NCBI RefSeq assembly: GCF_002796985.1
Contig: NZ_PEKX01000012.1
Location: 186,001-250,000, forward strand
From: Pseudomonas sp.
GTDB lineage: Bacteria > Pseudomonadota > Gammaproteobacteria > Pseudomonadales > Pseudomonadaceae
DNA: 64,000 nucleotides
Direction of reading: 5' to 3'
Positions 25,469 to 33,746 of this stretch are shown here, piece by piece. Position numbers and translations under genes: made by a program. Below the pieces are notes generated by a model. It did no database searches, was not told the DNA's origin, and worked only from the letters and a program-made list of their open reading frames with translations. Within the stretch, counting starts at the first letter, position 1. Each line of letters starts with the position of its first letter.

Positions 25469-26362
25469 ATGCCTATCGCATCGCGCCTGCTGGCGCTCGC
25501 CCTCCTGGGCACCCTGTCCTGCGGTCTGCTGGCGCAGGAAAGCTTCCCTACCCCTGACGCAGCCGCCGACGCCTTCATCGCCGCACTGGGCACCGAAAAG
25601 GCCGATCCCGAGCGCCTGGCCGCGCTGCTGGGTAAGGACTGGCACAGCTATATCCCTACCGAAGGCATAGACCGCGCCGAAGTAGACGCCTTCCTCGCCC
25701 ACTACAAGAACAAGCACCAGATCGAGAAGGACAACCCTCACCTGGCCCACCTGGTGGTCGGCAACGATCCCTGGACCCTGCCCCTGCCAATCGTCCACGA
25801 GAAGAACGGCTGGGCCTTCAATGCCAAAGCTGGCGGTGAAGAAATCCGCATCCGCCGCATAGGTCGCAATGAAGAGGCGACGCTTGACGCCGTGCAGGCT
25901 TACCACGATGCACAGATGGACTTTGCCGAAGTCGATCACAACGGTGACGGAGTATTGGAATACGCGCAGAAGTTCGTCAGCAGCGACGGCCAGCACGACG
26001 GCCTGTACTGGCCGGAAGAGGAAGGCGGCGAGGAGAGCCCGCTCGGCCCGCTGTTCGGCGACGAACTCCCCGGTGATGGCTGGCATGGCTACCACTATCG
26101 CATCCTCACCGCCCAGGGCCCCTCGGCGCCAGGCGGTGCCTATGACTACCTGATCGGCGGCAAGATGACCCGCGGCTTCGCCCTGGTCGCCTGGCCGGTG
26201 AAGTACGGCGACACCGGCGTCATGAGTTTCATGATCAGCCATGACGGCGAGATCTTCTCCAAGAACCTCGGCCCGGAGAGTGGCAAGATCGCCATGAAGC
26301 TGAGCCGCTTCGACCCGGACAGCAGTTGGACCGAGATCAGCGTACCGCAAGAGAAACCCTGA
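25469..26362 (+). CDS. DUF2950 family exported protein
   Basis: 297 residues with a signal peptide ending near LLAQESF. The rest is the DUF2950 domain: FPTPDAAADAFIAAL at the start, then WAFNAKAGGEEIRIRRIGRNE, and HGYHYRILTAQGP in the second half. A DHNGDGVLEY stretch near residue 155 looks like an EF-hand-type calcium loop. This gene type commonly follows DUF3300 genes, as here. Function unknown; the two products probably act together in the periplasm or on the outer membrane. Confidence 0.82.
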   Translation: MPIASRLLALALLGTLSCGLLAQESFPTPDAAADAFIAALGTEKADPERLAALLGKDWHSYIPTEGIDRAEVDAFLAHYKNKHQIEKDNPHLAHLVVGNDPWTLPLPIVHEKNGWAFNAKAGGEEIRIRRIGRNEEATLDAVQAYHDAQMDFAEVDHNGDGVLEYAQKFVSSDGQHDGLYWPEEEGGEESPLGPLFGDELPGDGWHGYHYRILTAQGPSAPGGAYDYLIGGKMTRGFALVAWPVKYGDTGVMSFMISHDGEIFSKNLGPESGKIAMKLSRFDPDSSWTEISVPQEKP

Positions 26363-26514
26363 CCCTCGCGCCGCCGGCCGCCTTGCGGCCGGCGGCGCCC
26401 AGGGCGTCCGTCGCTCGCCCCGATTCCTGGCGAGCGAGCACACGCCTGTCATGCGCTTGCAACAAATACCCTGCCAAGACACCAACCGACTGTCGCCAGC
26501 GAAAAACCACATGA

Positions 26515-26640
26515 TAGAATTCGCCGCGCTATTGCCTGGCGTCACCAGGCCCCGTCGGCTGGCATGCCGGCCAAGACCAGAGGGGTGACGACCGGGGCGT
26601 TCATTTTCAAGGCTTTGCGGCCACTCACTCATCAAGGCCC
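26515..26640 (+). promoter_or_regulatory. Structured leader upstream of the retropepsin-like operon
   Basis: A -10-like TAGAAT at 26515-26520 is followed by hairpin GCCTGG-CGTCA-CCAGGC (26534-26550) and hairpin GGCTGG-CATG-CCGGCC (26557-26572). GTCACC (26541-26546) can instead pair with GGTGAC (26584-26589), which would open the first hairpin; CCCCG (26550-26554) can pair with CGGGG (26593-26597). No known riboswitch is recognised. The preceding 150 bases hold a GC-rich inverted repeat after the DUF2950 stop and nothing else I can name. Confidence 0.4.
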
Positions 26641-27183
26641 ATGCGACTCAAGCCCACTGCCCTGCTCCTCTTCCTGAGCATCTTCCTGCTCCCCGGCATC
26701 AGCGCCGCTGCCGGCAAGACGGTCTATGGCCTGAACGAATACGCGCAGATCAACGACCTGGGCATCGAACTGGCCGCCAAGCTCGACACCGGCGCCAAGA
26801 CCGCTTCCCTCAGCGCCCGCGACATCAAGCGCTTCAAGCGTGACGGTGAGACCTGGGTGCGTTTCTACCTGGCCACCGACACCGCCGACAGCCAGCCGAT
26901 CGAGAAGCCCCTGGCGCGCATCAGCAAGATCAAGCGCCGCCACGGCGACTACAACCCCGACGAAGGCAAGGCCTACACCGCGCGACCGGTGATCGAGCTT
27001 CAGCTGTGCATGGGCAAGGCCCTGCGCACCATCGAAGTGAACCTTACTGACCGCAGCGCCTTCCAATACCCGCTTCTGATCGGCTCCGACGCGCTCAAGC
27101 GCTTCGGAGCCCTGGTCGACCCGAGCCTGAAATACGCTGCCGGCAAGCCCGGCTGCCAACCCGTAGCGAAACCTGCCGAGTAA
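26641..27183 (+). CDS. Periplasmic retropepsin-like protease (RimK-associated, DUF785 type)
   Basis: 180 residues with a signal peptide ending near GISAAAGK. The motif LDTGAKTASL (Asp49-Thr-Gly-Ala) and a later hydrophobic LIGSDALKRFG fit the retropepsin-like fold often annotated as ATP-dependent zinc protease. With a single DTGA motif it would need to dimerise, as viral retropepsins do. It is followed four bases later by the 7-TM gene and then an ATP-grasp ligase gene, a combination conserved in gamma-proteobacteria. The substrate is unknown. Confidence 0.78.
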   Translation: MRLKPTALLLFLSIFLLPGISAAAGKTVYGLNEYAQINDLGIELAAKLDTGAKTASLSARDIKRFKRDGETWVRFYLATDTADSQPIEKPLARISKIKRRHGDYNPDEGKAYTARPVIELQLCMGKALRTIEVNLTDRSAFQYPLLIGSDALKRFGALVDPSLKYAAGKPGCQPVAKPAE

Positions 27184-27187
27184 TCCC

Positions 27188-28720
27188 ATGCGCTCTCTTA
27201 CCCTGCATCTGAAGGTCCTGATCGCCATCCTGCTGACGCTGGGCGTCGCGATCACCGCCTACCAGATCTTCGTCCTCGGCATCCCCATGACCGAGGCCGA
27301 GACCGACGACCTGTGGAACATCGACGCCAAGGTCGAGTTCGTCGCCACGCCGAAAACTCCGGTGAAGGTGCAGATGTTCGTGCCCCCCCTGGCGCAGGGT
27401 TACGTCAGCCTTAACGAGAGCTTCGTCTCGAACAACTACGGCGTGGGCATCAACCGCTCCGACGGTAACCGCAAGGTGACCTGGTCCTCGCGTCGCGCCA
27501 GCGGCCAGCAGACGCTCTACTACCGCCTGGTGCTGACCAAGCGCTATGCCGGCGCCACCGAAAAGGCCAAGGAAAAGGGCCCGATCTTCCGCGACAGCCT
27601 GCCCCTGGAAGGCCCGGACAAGATCGCCGCCGAAGCCCTGATCGCGCCCATCCGCCAGCATTCGGCGGACGTCGAGACCTTCGTCAGCGAAGCCATCAAG
27701 CGCGCCAACAACCTCAACGATGACAACGTGAAGCTGCTGCTGGCCGGCGACACCAGCCTGGACAAGCGCTCCCACGTGGTCGAAACCCTGCTCGCGGTGG
27801 CCCACGTACCGCTGGAGCGCGTGCACACCATCCGCCTGATCGCCAACCAGCCGCAGCAGCCCGAACTCTGGCTGCGCAGCTACAACGGCAAGGAATGGCT
27901 GTACTTCAACCCGGAAACCGGCGAACGCGGCCTGCCCAACGACCGCCTGATCTGGTGGCTGGGTGACGAGAGCCTGCTGTCCATCGAAGGTGGCAAGAAG
28001 GCCCAGGTCAGCTTCAGCCTGAACAGCAGCGAGATGAACGCCATCCGCCTGGCCAAGCTGTCGGACGAGAACACCGACGCGGCCTTCCTCGAGTACTCGC
28101 TGTACGGCCTGCCGCTGTCCACCCAGCAGACCTTCCAGATCATGATCATGATCCCGTTCGGCGTGCTGGTGATCCTGGTGCTGCGCAACCTGATCGGCCT
28201 GCAGACCCTGGGTACCTTCACCCCGGTGCTGATCGCCCTGGCCTTCCGCGAGACCGGCCTGCAGTGGGGTATCGGCCTGTTCACCGTGATCACCGCGCTG
28301 GGCCTGTCGCTACGCTCGTACCTGGAACACCTGAAGTTGCAGATGCTGCCGCGCCTGTCGGTGGTCCTGACCTTCGTGGTCGTGATGATCGCCGCCATCA
28401 GCCTGCTCAGCCACAAGCTCGGCTTCGAGAGCGGCCTGTCGGTCGCCCTGTTCCCGATGGTGATCCTGACCATGAGCATCGAACGCCTGTCGATCACCTG
28501 GGAGGAGCGCGGCGCCGCCCACGCCATGAAGGCTGCCATCGGCACCCTGTTCGCCGCCGCCCTGGCGCACATCCTGATGCGTGTACCGGAGCTGGTGTAC
28601 TTCGTGTTCACCTTCCCGGCCGTGCTGCTGATCCTGGTGTCGTTCATGCTGGCGATGGGTCGCTACCGCGGCTACCGCCTGACCGAACTGTTCCGCTTCA
28701 AAGCCTTCCTCAAGGACTAA
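27188..28720 (+). CDS. Inactive transglutaminase-like / 7-TM membrane protein
   Basis: 510 residues. One N-terminal membrane helix (about 8-31), a periplasmic domain (about 35-310) with a transglutaminase-like fold expected from the family, then about seven membrane helices (about 315-500). There is no cysteine anywhere in the protein, so a transglutaminase Cys-His-Asp triad is impossible; this matches the family name 'inactive transglutaminase fused to 7 TM helices'. It may bind a peptide or glycan substrate in the periplasm. Middle gene of a tight operon, with four-base and three-base gaps. Confidence 0.78.
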   Translation: MRSLTLHLKVLIAILLTLGVAITAYQIFVLGIPMTEAETDDLWNIDAKVEFVATPKTPVKVQMFVPPLAQGYVSLNESFVSNNYGVGINRSDGNRKVTWSSRRASGQQTLYYRLVLTKRYAGATEKAKEKGPIFRDSLPLEGPDKIAAEALIAPIRQHSADVETFVSEAIKRANNLNDDNVKLLLAGDTSLDKRSHVVETLLAVAHVPLERVHTIRLIANQPQQPELWLRSYNGKEWLYFNPETGERGLPNDRLIWWLGDESLLSIEGGKKAQVSFSLNSSEMNAIRLAKLSDENTDAAFLEYSLYGLPLSTQQTFQIMIMIPFGVLVILVLRNLIGLQTLGTFTPVLIALAFRETGLQWGIGLFTVITALGLSLRSYLEHLKLQMLPRLSVVLTFVVVMIAAISLLSHKLGFESGLSVALFPMVILTMSIERLSITWEERGAAHAMKAAIGTLFAAALAHILMRVPELVYFVFTFPAVLLILVSFMLAMGRYRGYRLTELFRFKAFLKD

Positions 28721-28723
28721 GCC

Positions 28724-29710
28724 ATGTTCGGCCTGATCAAGCGATGGAAAGCCCTGGAAGCCAAAGGCATCATGGGCATCAACCGACGCAACGCGGACTA
28801 CGTGCTCAAGTACAACCAGCGGCACCTGTACCCGATCGTCGATGACAAGATCATCACCAAGCAGCGCGCCATCGAGGCGGGTATCCACGTACCGGAAATG
28901 TACGGGATCATCTCCACCGAGAAGGAGATCGAACGCCTGCCGGAGATCATCGGCGAGCGCAGCGACTTCGTCATCAAGCCGGCGCAGGGCGCCGGCGGCG
29001 ACGGCATCCTGGTGATCGCCGACCGCTTCGAGGAGCGCTACAAGACGGTCTCCGGACGGATCATCAGCCATGAGGAAATCGAGCACCAACTGTCGAGCAT
29101 CCTCACCGGCCTGTACTCCCTGGGCGGCCACCGCGACCGCGCGCTGATCGAGTACCGGGTCACCCCGGACCAGATCTTCAAGAGCATCAGCTACGAAGGC
29201 GTGCCGGACATCCGCATCATCGTGCTGATGGGCTACCCGGTGATGGCGATGCTGCGCCTGCCAACCCGCCAGTCCAACGGCAAGGCCAACCTGCACCAGG
29301 GCGCCATCGGCGTCGGTGTGGACCTGGCCACCGGCCTGACCCTGCGCGGCACCTGGCTGAACAACAAGATCAGCAAGCACCCGGACACCACCAACGCGGT
29401 GGACGGCGTGCAGTTGCCCAACTGGGACGGTTTCATGAAGCTCGCTGCTGGCTGCTACGAACTGTGTGGCCTGGGCTACATCGGCGTGGACATGGTGCTG
29501 GACCAGGACAAGGGCCCGCTGATCCTGGAGCTCAACGCTCGCCCCGGCCTGAACATCCAGATCGCCAACGACTGCGGCCTGACCCTGCGCACCCATGCCG
29601 TCGAAGCACACATCGCCGAGATGGAAGCCAAGGGCGTGAAGGAAACCGTGGAAGAGCGCGTGCGCTTCTCCCAGCAGTTGTTTGGCCACGTGCACCCGAA
29701 GGAAGTCTGA
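28724..29710 (+). CDS. ATP-grasp ligase (alpha-L-glutamate ligase-like)
   Basis: 328 residues with ATP-grasp motifs: FVIKPAQGAGGDGI for ATP, and the metal-binding Asp and Glu-x-Asn in GVDMVLD and LELNARPG. It is related to RimK-type enzymes that join glutamate or other amino acids to a carboxyl group. No membrane segment, so cytoplasmic. Together with the 7-TM protein and the periplasmic protease it suggests a route in which a peptide bond is made inside and the product is handled outside. The real acceptor and amino acid are unknown. Confidence 0.8.
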   Translation: MFGLIKRWKALEAKGIMGINRRNADYVLKYNQRHLYPIVDDKIITKQRAIEAGIHVPEMYGIISTEKEIERLPEIIGERSDFVIKPAQGAGGDGILVIADRFEERYKTVSGRIISHEEIEHQLSSILTGLYSLGGHRDRALIEYRVTPDQIFKSISYEGVPDIRIIVLMGYPVMAMLRLPTRQSNGKANLHQGAIGVGVDLATGLTLRGTWLNNKISKHPDTTNAVDGVQLPNWDGFMKLAAGCYELCGLGYIGVDMVLDQDKGPLILELNARPGLNIQIANDCGLTLRTHAVEAHIAEMEAKGVKETVEERVRFSQQLFGHVHPKEV

Positions 29711-29726
29711 GGCGCCCTGCCCCATG

Positions 29727-29757
29727 AAAAAGCCCGGCAAATGCCGGGCTTTTTCAT
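29727..29757 (+). terminator. Terminator of the ATP-grasp operon
   Basis: AAAAAGCCCGGCA / TGCCGGGCTTTTT hairpin with a T-run, 16 bases after the stop. Confidence 0.9.
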
Positions 29758-29774
29758 GGGTGGAGGATTCCCAC

Positions 29775-29854
29775 TGTAGGAGCGAGCTTGCTCGCGAACC
29801 GCCCCCCACCTCGACATCACCGGAGAGTCCGTTCGCGAGCAAGCTCGCTTCTAC
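29775..29854. repeat. REP pair 2 (short type)
   Basis: Left arm TGTAGGAGCGAGCTTGCTCG and inverted right arm CGAGCAAGCTCGCTTCTAC, with a unique 30-base centre. Confidence 0.9.
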
Positions 29855-29884
29855 GAAGAGCAAGAGCAGCCCGGTGCAATAGGA

Positions 29885-31066
29885 TCAGCGCACCACCGCC
29901 AGCTCGAAGCCACCCTGGTCGCCATGTTCGCGCACCTTCATGCCCGCCTCGTTGACCGCCAGGTTTTCCAGCGGGCGCTTGTAGGGCTTGTTGTCGAGGG
30001 TCTGCAGGCTGCGGTCCTCGTCGGTGGTGAGCAGCAGCACGTAACGTTCGCCCTGGTTGGCGCGCACCGGGATGGTCCCTTCGATGAAGGCGTAGCGGTA
30101 CCAGGTTTCCGGATTCAGCTTGTACACCGCGTCACTCACCAGCCGGGTCGGACGTTTCTGCTCATCGAGGAACAGCAGCGACGGATAGACCACCTGGTGG
30201 TTGGCGAAGCTGCGCACGCGCAGGCCGTAGACGCGCTGGGAACTGGGCAGCTTCATCGCCACGAAGTAGCTCTTGCCCATGGGGAAATCGAAGCTCGGCG
30301 AGAACTTGTTCAGTTCCTCGTAGCGCGGTTCGTCCGAGGTCAGCTCGGTGAAGTCGCCATCGCCCATCTGATCGCAGCAGCGCCGTTGCAGGTCGACGTA
30401 GAGATCGTCCAGCGTCTTGCCGCTGCCCTTGAGCAGCGCCTTCATCGCATCGGTCTGTTCGCCCATGCCGTCGAGCCCCGGCAGGTTGCTCGGGCGCCCT
30501 TTCAGGTCGATCTGCCGGCCCTCGGTGAAGGCGATATTGCTACCCCCTTGCTCGCCCCGGCGGAAGGTCTCCGCGCGCTGCTCGCCGGTGATCGGCGAAT
30601 TACGGATCTGGCCCTTGTCATCGACCCAAGTGAAGTACGGGTTGCCATTCTCACTGCGGACGAAGCCACGGTCCTCATAGGATTCGGCGTCGATGTACTC
30701 GGCAGAGTGATCGCCATTGGGCAGCACATAGTCCGCACGCCCCGGCGCTACCTGGCCGGCGGCGTAGAAGCTGTTCTGCAGGTTGCCCTGGGCATCGACC
30801 CAGGTGAAATAGCGACGCTTGCTCTCCCCCGCTGGCCGGCTACCCGGCCACTGGGTGGCGCTGAGGTCGATCATCCGCGCGCGGTCGCTCCGATCGATGC
30901 GCTGGTCGGCCTGGCGTTGTTGCTTGGCGTAACTGGCGTCGACGAAGGTGTTGTGCACCCGGCCGCTGTCGTCGATCCACGACAGGTAGCGGCCGCTGGC
31001 GGCCTGCGCCGATGCGCTGAGGCCGGCGGCGGCGATGCAGGAAATCAGGAGGGTCAGCCTGCCCAT
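29885..31066 (-). CDS. Exported MalM-like protein with three W-V-D repeats (FilE-like)
   Basis: 393 residues from the ATG with the better-spaced GAGGG site (31072 is an alternative giving 395). Signal peptide ends at SAQAASG. Three copies of Y-x-[ST]-W-[IV]-D-x-x-G-x-[IVL]-x-N-[ST] occur with Trp about 59 residues apart (residues 32, 91 and 149 counted from the longer start). The C-terminal half (about 230-390) resembles the MalM periplasmic family (FPMGKSYFVAMKLP, WYRYAFIEGTIPV). A CC pair near 230 may form a disulfide. Last gene of the fil-like operon; likely a periplasmic or outer-membrane accessory factor, function unknown. Confidence 0.65.
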   Translation of the reverse strand: MGRLTLLISCIAAAGLSASAQAASGRYLSWIDDSGRVHNTFVDASYAKQQRQADQRIDRSDRARMIDLSATQWPGSRPAGESKRRYFTWVDAQGNLQNSFYAAGQVAPGRADYVLPNGDHSAEYIDAESYEDRGFVRSENGNPYFTWVDDKGQIRNSPITGEQRAETFRRGEQGGSNIAFTEGRQIDLKGRPSNLPGLDGMGEQTDAMKALLKGSGKTLDDLYVDLQRRCCDQMGDGDFTELTSDEPRYEELNKFSPSFDFPMGKSYFVAMKLPSSQRVYGLRVRSFANHQVVYPSLLFLDEQKRPTRLVSDAVYKLNPETWYRYAFIEGTIPVRANQGERYVLLLTTDEDRSLQTLDNKPYKRPLENLAVNEAGMKVREHGDQGGFELAVVR

Positions 31067-31076
31067 GTTCATGCCC

Positions 31077-32675
31077 TCAGAAGGTGGTGCGGTAAGTCAT
31101 GGCGAAGACGTAGGCCTTCACCGTGGTGCTGACGTCAAGGCCGGCATAGGGGTTGTAGACCAGGTTATCGATGCCGGTGCAGTTGAGGTTGCAGCTGGTG
31201 CCCGCCTTGATGCTCTGCTTGGAGATGAAGTAGTTGAAGCCCAGGTCGATCACCGTGTCCTTGTCCCACTGGTAGCCCAGGCCGAGACCGTAGAGATCGG
31301 CGTCACCGATGGGCACCAGGGCGTCGGCCTTGTCCTTGGGAATCGCCGAGGGCCGGTACTCGTAGCCGGCGCGCAGTTGCAGGCGGTCGTTGACGTCGTA
31401 CTGCATGCCCATCGCATAGCTCCAGGTGTCCTGGTAACCACGGTCGAGGATGATGCTGTGGTCGGTGGCGCCGTTGGGGGCGAAGTTCTTGGCGATGCGC
31501 AGCAGGTCGAGCTCCTTGTCGAACTCGATTTCCAGGTTGTTCCAGTCGCTGTAGTCGGTCCACTTCAGGTCGAAGTTGAACTGCCACTTGTCGAACGGGC
31601 GCACCTTGATCCCGGTGGAGAAGCTGTCCGGGTTGACCATGTTCAGCGTCGCTACGCCGTGCTCCTCCTCCGCGTTGCCGTAGGGGAACAGCGGGCTGAG
31701 GAAGGCGCCGAAGATCGAGCTCTGCATGCCGGACCAGAAGCCCTGCCAGTCCTTGGTGTAGTCGACGCGGTATTTGCCCTTGAGGTGCATGCGCGACTCG
31801 CTCTGGTAAGTCGCACCCCAGGCGAACCAGTCGTACGGCTCCCAGAGCACGCCGAGGTTGTAACTGGGCGAGAGGCTCTGCTGCATGTCCAGCTTGAGGT
31901 TGGCCAGCGAGTCGTAGGGGCCGATGCGCCCGCCGCAGACGTTGAACACCAGCTCGACGATTTCCTGCGCGCCGGGCACACAGGTGGTGTCGTGCAGGGT
32001 CTGCAGCAGGCCAGTGAGCAGGCCGGGGTTGCGAAAGTCGGTGTCCAGCGCCATGGCCTGGTGCGAGAAGCCGATGCTCAGCCCCACCGACAGGTCGTTG
32101 TTGACCTCGTACCCCACCGAGGGCGAGAAGTAGGTGATGCGCTGCAGCGACACGCGGCGCCCTTCGAAGCGCGCCGGGTCGCTGTCCGAATCTCGCGAGT
32201 AGCCCAGCGCCTGGGGCGCGTAGACGTTGGTGGCGAAGGTGAACTTGGAGCCCGGCGGGTTGATCGACAGGCCCGCCAGCGGTGCCACCAGCAACGGCAT
32301 ATCGGTCATGCCGCCGAGGCCCGGCAGGTACATGGTCGGGGTCAGGGTGCGGCTGTTCTCTCCGGCCACCGGATCGTCGTCCAGGCCGAAAGCAGAGGAG
32401 CCGTAGTTCGGCGGAGCCTTGAAGCCGGCGCGGATGTCCATCACCCCGGTGATCAGCTTGAGCTGAGTCTGGCGTCCCTTGAGCTTGGTCAGGGCGGCGG
32501 GGTTGTAGTGCACCGCGTCGATGCCCGTGGAATCCGCCGTGACCGCGTTGGCCATGGCCATGGCCTTGGGGTTGCCGATGGTCAGATCGTTGGCCAGTTG
32601 GGCGTTGGCGAGCGTCGCCCAGCCAAACCCTACCCCTGCCATCGCCACCGCGAGGGGCGAAATGCGCATTGTCAT
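31077..32675 (-). CDS. FadL/OmpP1-type outer-membrane protein (FilD-like)
   Basis: 532 residues. Signal peptide ends near ATLANAQL. The opening GNPKAMAMANAVTADSTGIDAVHYNPAAL is a FadL-family plug (the NPA motif). The rest alternates beta strands and ends in aromatic YRTTF, typical for barrel insertion. FadL proteins pass hydrophobic molecules across the outer membrane; here the operon context suggests a partner of a secreted surface protein. Two Cys pairs are present (near 240-260 and 490), which is unusual for a barrel. Confidence 0.75.
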   Translation of the reverse strand: MTMRISPLAVAMAGVGFGWATLANAQLANDLTIGNPKAMAMANAVTADSTGIDAVHYNPAALTKLKGRQTQLKLITGVMDIRAGFKAPPNYGSSAFGLDDDPVAGENSRTLTPTMYLPGLGGMTDMPLLVAPLAGLSINPPGSKFTFATNVYAPQALGYSRDSDSDPARFEGRRVSLQRITYFSPSVGYEVNNDLSVGLSIGFSHQAMALDTDFRNPGLLTGLLQTLHDTTCVPGAQEIVELVFNVCGGRIGPYDSLANLKLDMQQSLSPSYNLGVLWEPYDWFAWGATYQSESRMHLKGKYRVDYTKDWQGFWSGMQSSIFGAFLSPLFPYGNAEEEHGVATLNMVNPDSFSTGIKVRPFDKWQFNFDLKWTDYSDWNNLEIEFDKELDLLRIAKNFAPNGATDHSIILDRGYQDTWSYAMGMQYDVNDRLQLRAGYEYRPSAIPKDKADALVPIGDADLYGLGLGYQWDKDTVIDLGFNYFISKQSIKAGTSCNLNCTGIDNLVYNPYAGLDVSTTVKAYVFAMTYRTTF

Positions 32676-32693
32676 GTGGTAGTCGCTCGTCGG

Positions 32694-33698
32694 TTACTGG
32701 GCTTTGAGGCCTTGGATATCCAGGGGCAGGGAAACCCCCAGCAGTACATCCGGCGAGTCTTCGGTCAGACCGAAACCGGCGTTCACGTTGACGATGTAAT
32801 CCGGCGATGTTCGCAGGCCGAGCGAGAAGTTCATGATCGCGCTGGTCTGCTCGGGCGCCTCGACCGTGCGGTCGTTGAAGTAGTACTTGTTCTTGAACGA
32901 GTAGGCCATCTGGTAGGAGGTGGCCAGGGAGACGTCGTAGGACAGCGCGTAGGCCATGCCCATGGCGAAGTTGACGGTATCGCCCGGCGCCACCTTCTCC
33001 AGCTCTTCGCCGTACTGGTTCTGGTGGATGTCATCGACCTTCATGTTGTAGGTGTAACCCAGCGAGCCGTAGAGCACGACCGGGTCGATCACGTAGGACA
33101 TGTTGGCCCCGGCACCGAGGCTGTAGAAGCCGTTGCCGGTGGACAGGTCGTCCTGCACGTTGCCCTTGTACGGGCTGTCGCCAGTGGGCAGGCCGAGGGT
33201 TGCGTAAAGCGTGGTGACCGGGCGGCCGCGGCGCGTAGCCCAGGGCTGCCAGCGCAGGGTTCCGGAGACGTCGCCCAGGCTGTAGGCATGGATGTCGCGC
33301 TCGGTGTCGTACTTGGCTACGAACGGCAAGCGCATGCTGAAGGTCAGGTTGTCCCAGATGCCGTAGTCGAAGGTGAAGGAGTTGGTGAAGGTGTGTTGCG
33401 CCTCGCTCTGGGCCAGCACGCTGTAAACGTTCTCACCGCTGCGCACGGCTTGCAGGCGCGTGTCGCGCATCATGGTGTAGTCGAAGCCGTAGGTCAGCTG
33501 ACGCTCACCCTTCTTGAGCAGGGTGTAGCTCTTCTCGGCGGCCTGGAACACCTGCTCCAGCGCCTTGGCGCTGTCGGCATCGGTGTCCTTCTTGGCCAGC
33601 GCGTCACGCGCGTCGTCGGTTGTCGCTTCTTCGGCCAGTGCGCCGGTATTTACCAGCAAGGCCAGAGCGGCAACGCACGCAAACCCCTTCAAATCCAT
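32694..33698 (-). CDS. Outer-membrane beta-barrel protein (FilC-like)
   Basis: 334 residues. Signal peptide ends at GALAEEA. A short helical segment (about 25-60: DALAKKDTDADSAKALEQVFQAAEKS) is followed by repeating amphipathic strands with aromatic girdles, so a barrel of 12-14 strands is likely. It ends in LPLDIQGLKAQ rather than an aromatic residue. Start 33698 has AGGGGA; a longer start at 33746 would abut the peptidase gene. No named function; second barrel of the operon. Confidence 0.65.
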   Translation of the reverse strand: MDLKGFACVAALALLVNTGALAEEATTDDARDALAKKDTDADSAKALEQVFQAAEKSYTLLKKGERQLTYGFDYTMMRDTRLQAVRSGENVYSVLAQSEAQHTFTNSFTFDYGIWDNLTFSMRLPFVAKYDTERDIHAYSLGDVSGTLRWQPWATRRGRPVTTLYATLGLPTGDSPYKGNVQDDLSTGNGFYSLGAGANMSYVIDPVVLYGSLGYTYNMKVDDIHQNQYGEELEKVAPGDTVNFAMGMAYALSYDVSLATSYQMAYSFKNKYYFNDRTVEAPEQTSAIMNFSLGLRTSPDYIVNVNAGFGLTEDSPDVLLGVSLPLDIQGLKAQ

Positions 33699-33746
33699 GT
33701 TGCTATCCCCTGGTCTTGTTCTTATTCGTATGGGCCGATCGGACAA

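Noticed and set aside
26590..26600. Guanidine-II (mini-ykkC) riboswitch suggested by an ACGA sequence
   Set aside because: The ACGA is not in a loop closed by complementary arms and occurs once, whereas the riboswitch needs two matching hairpins.
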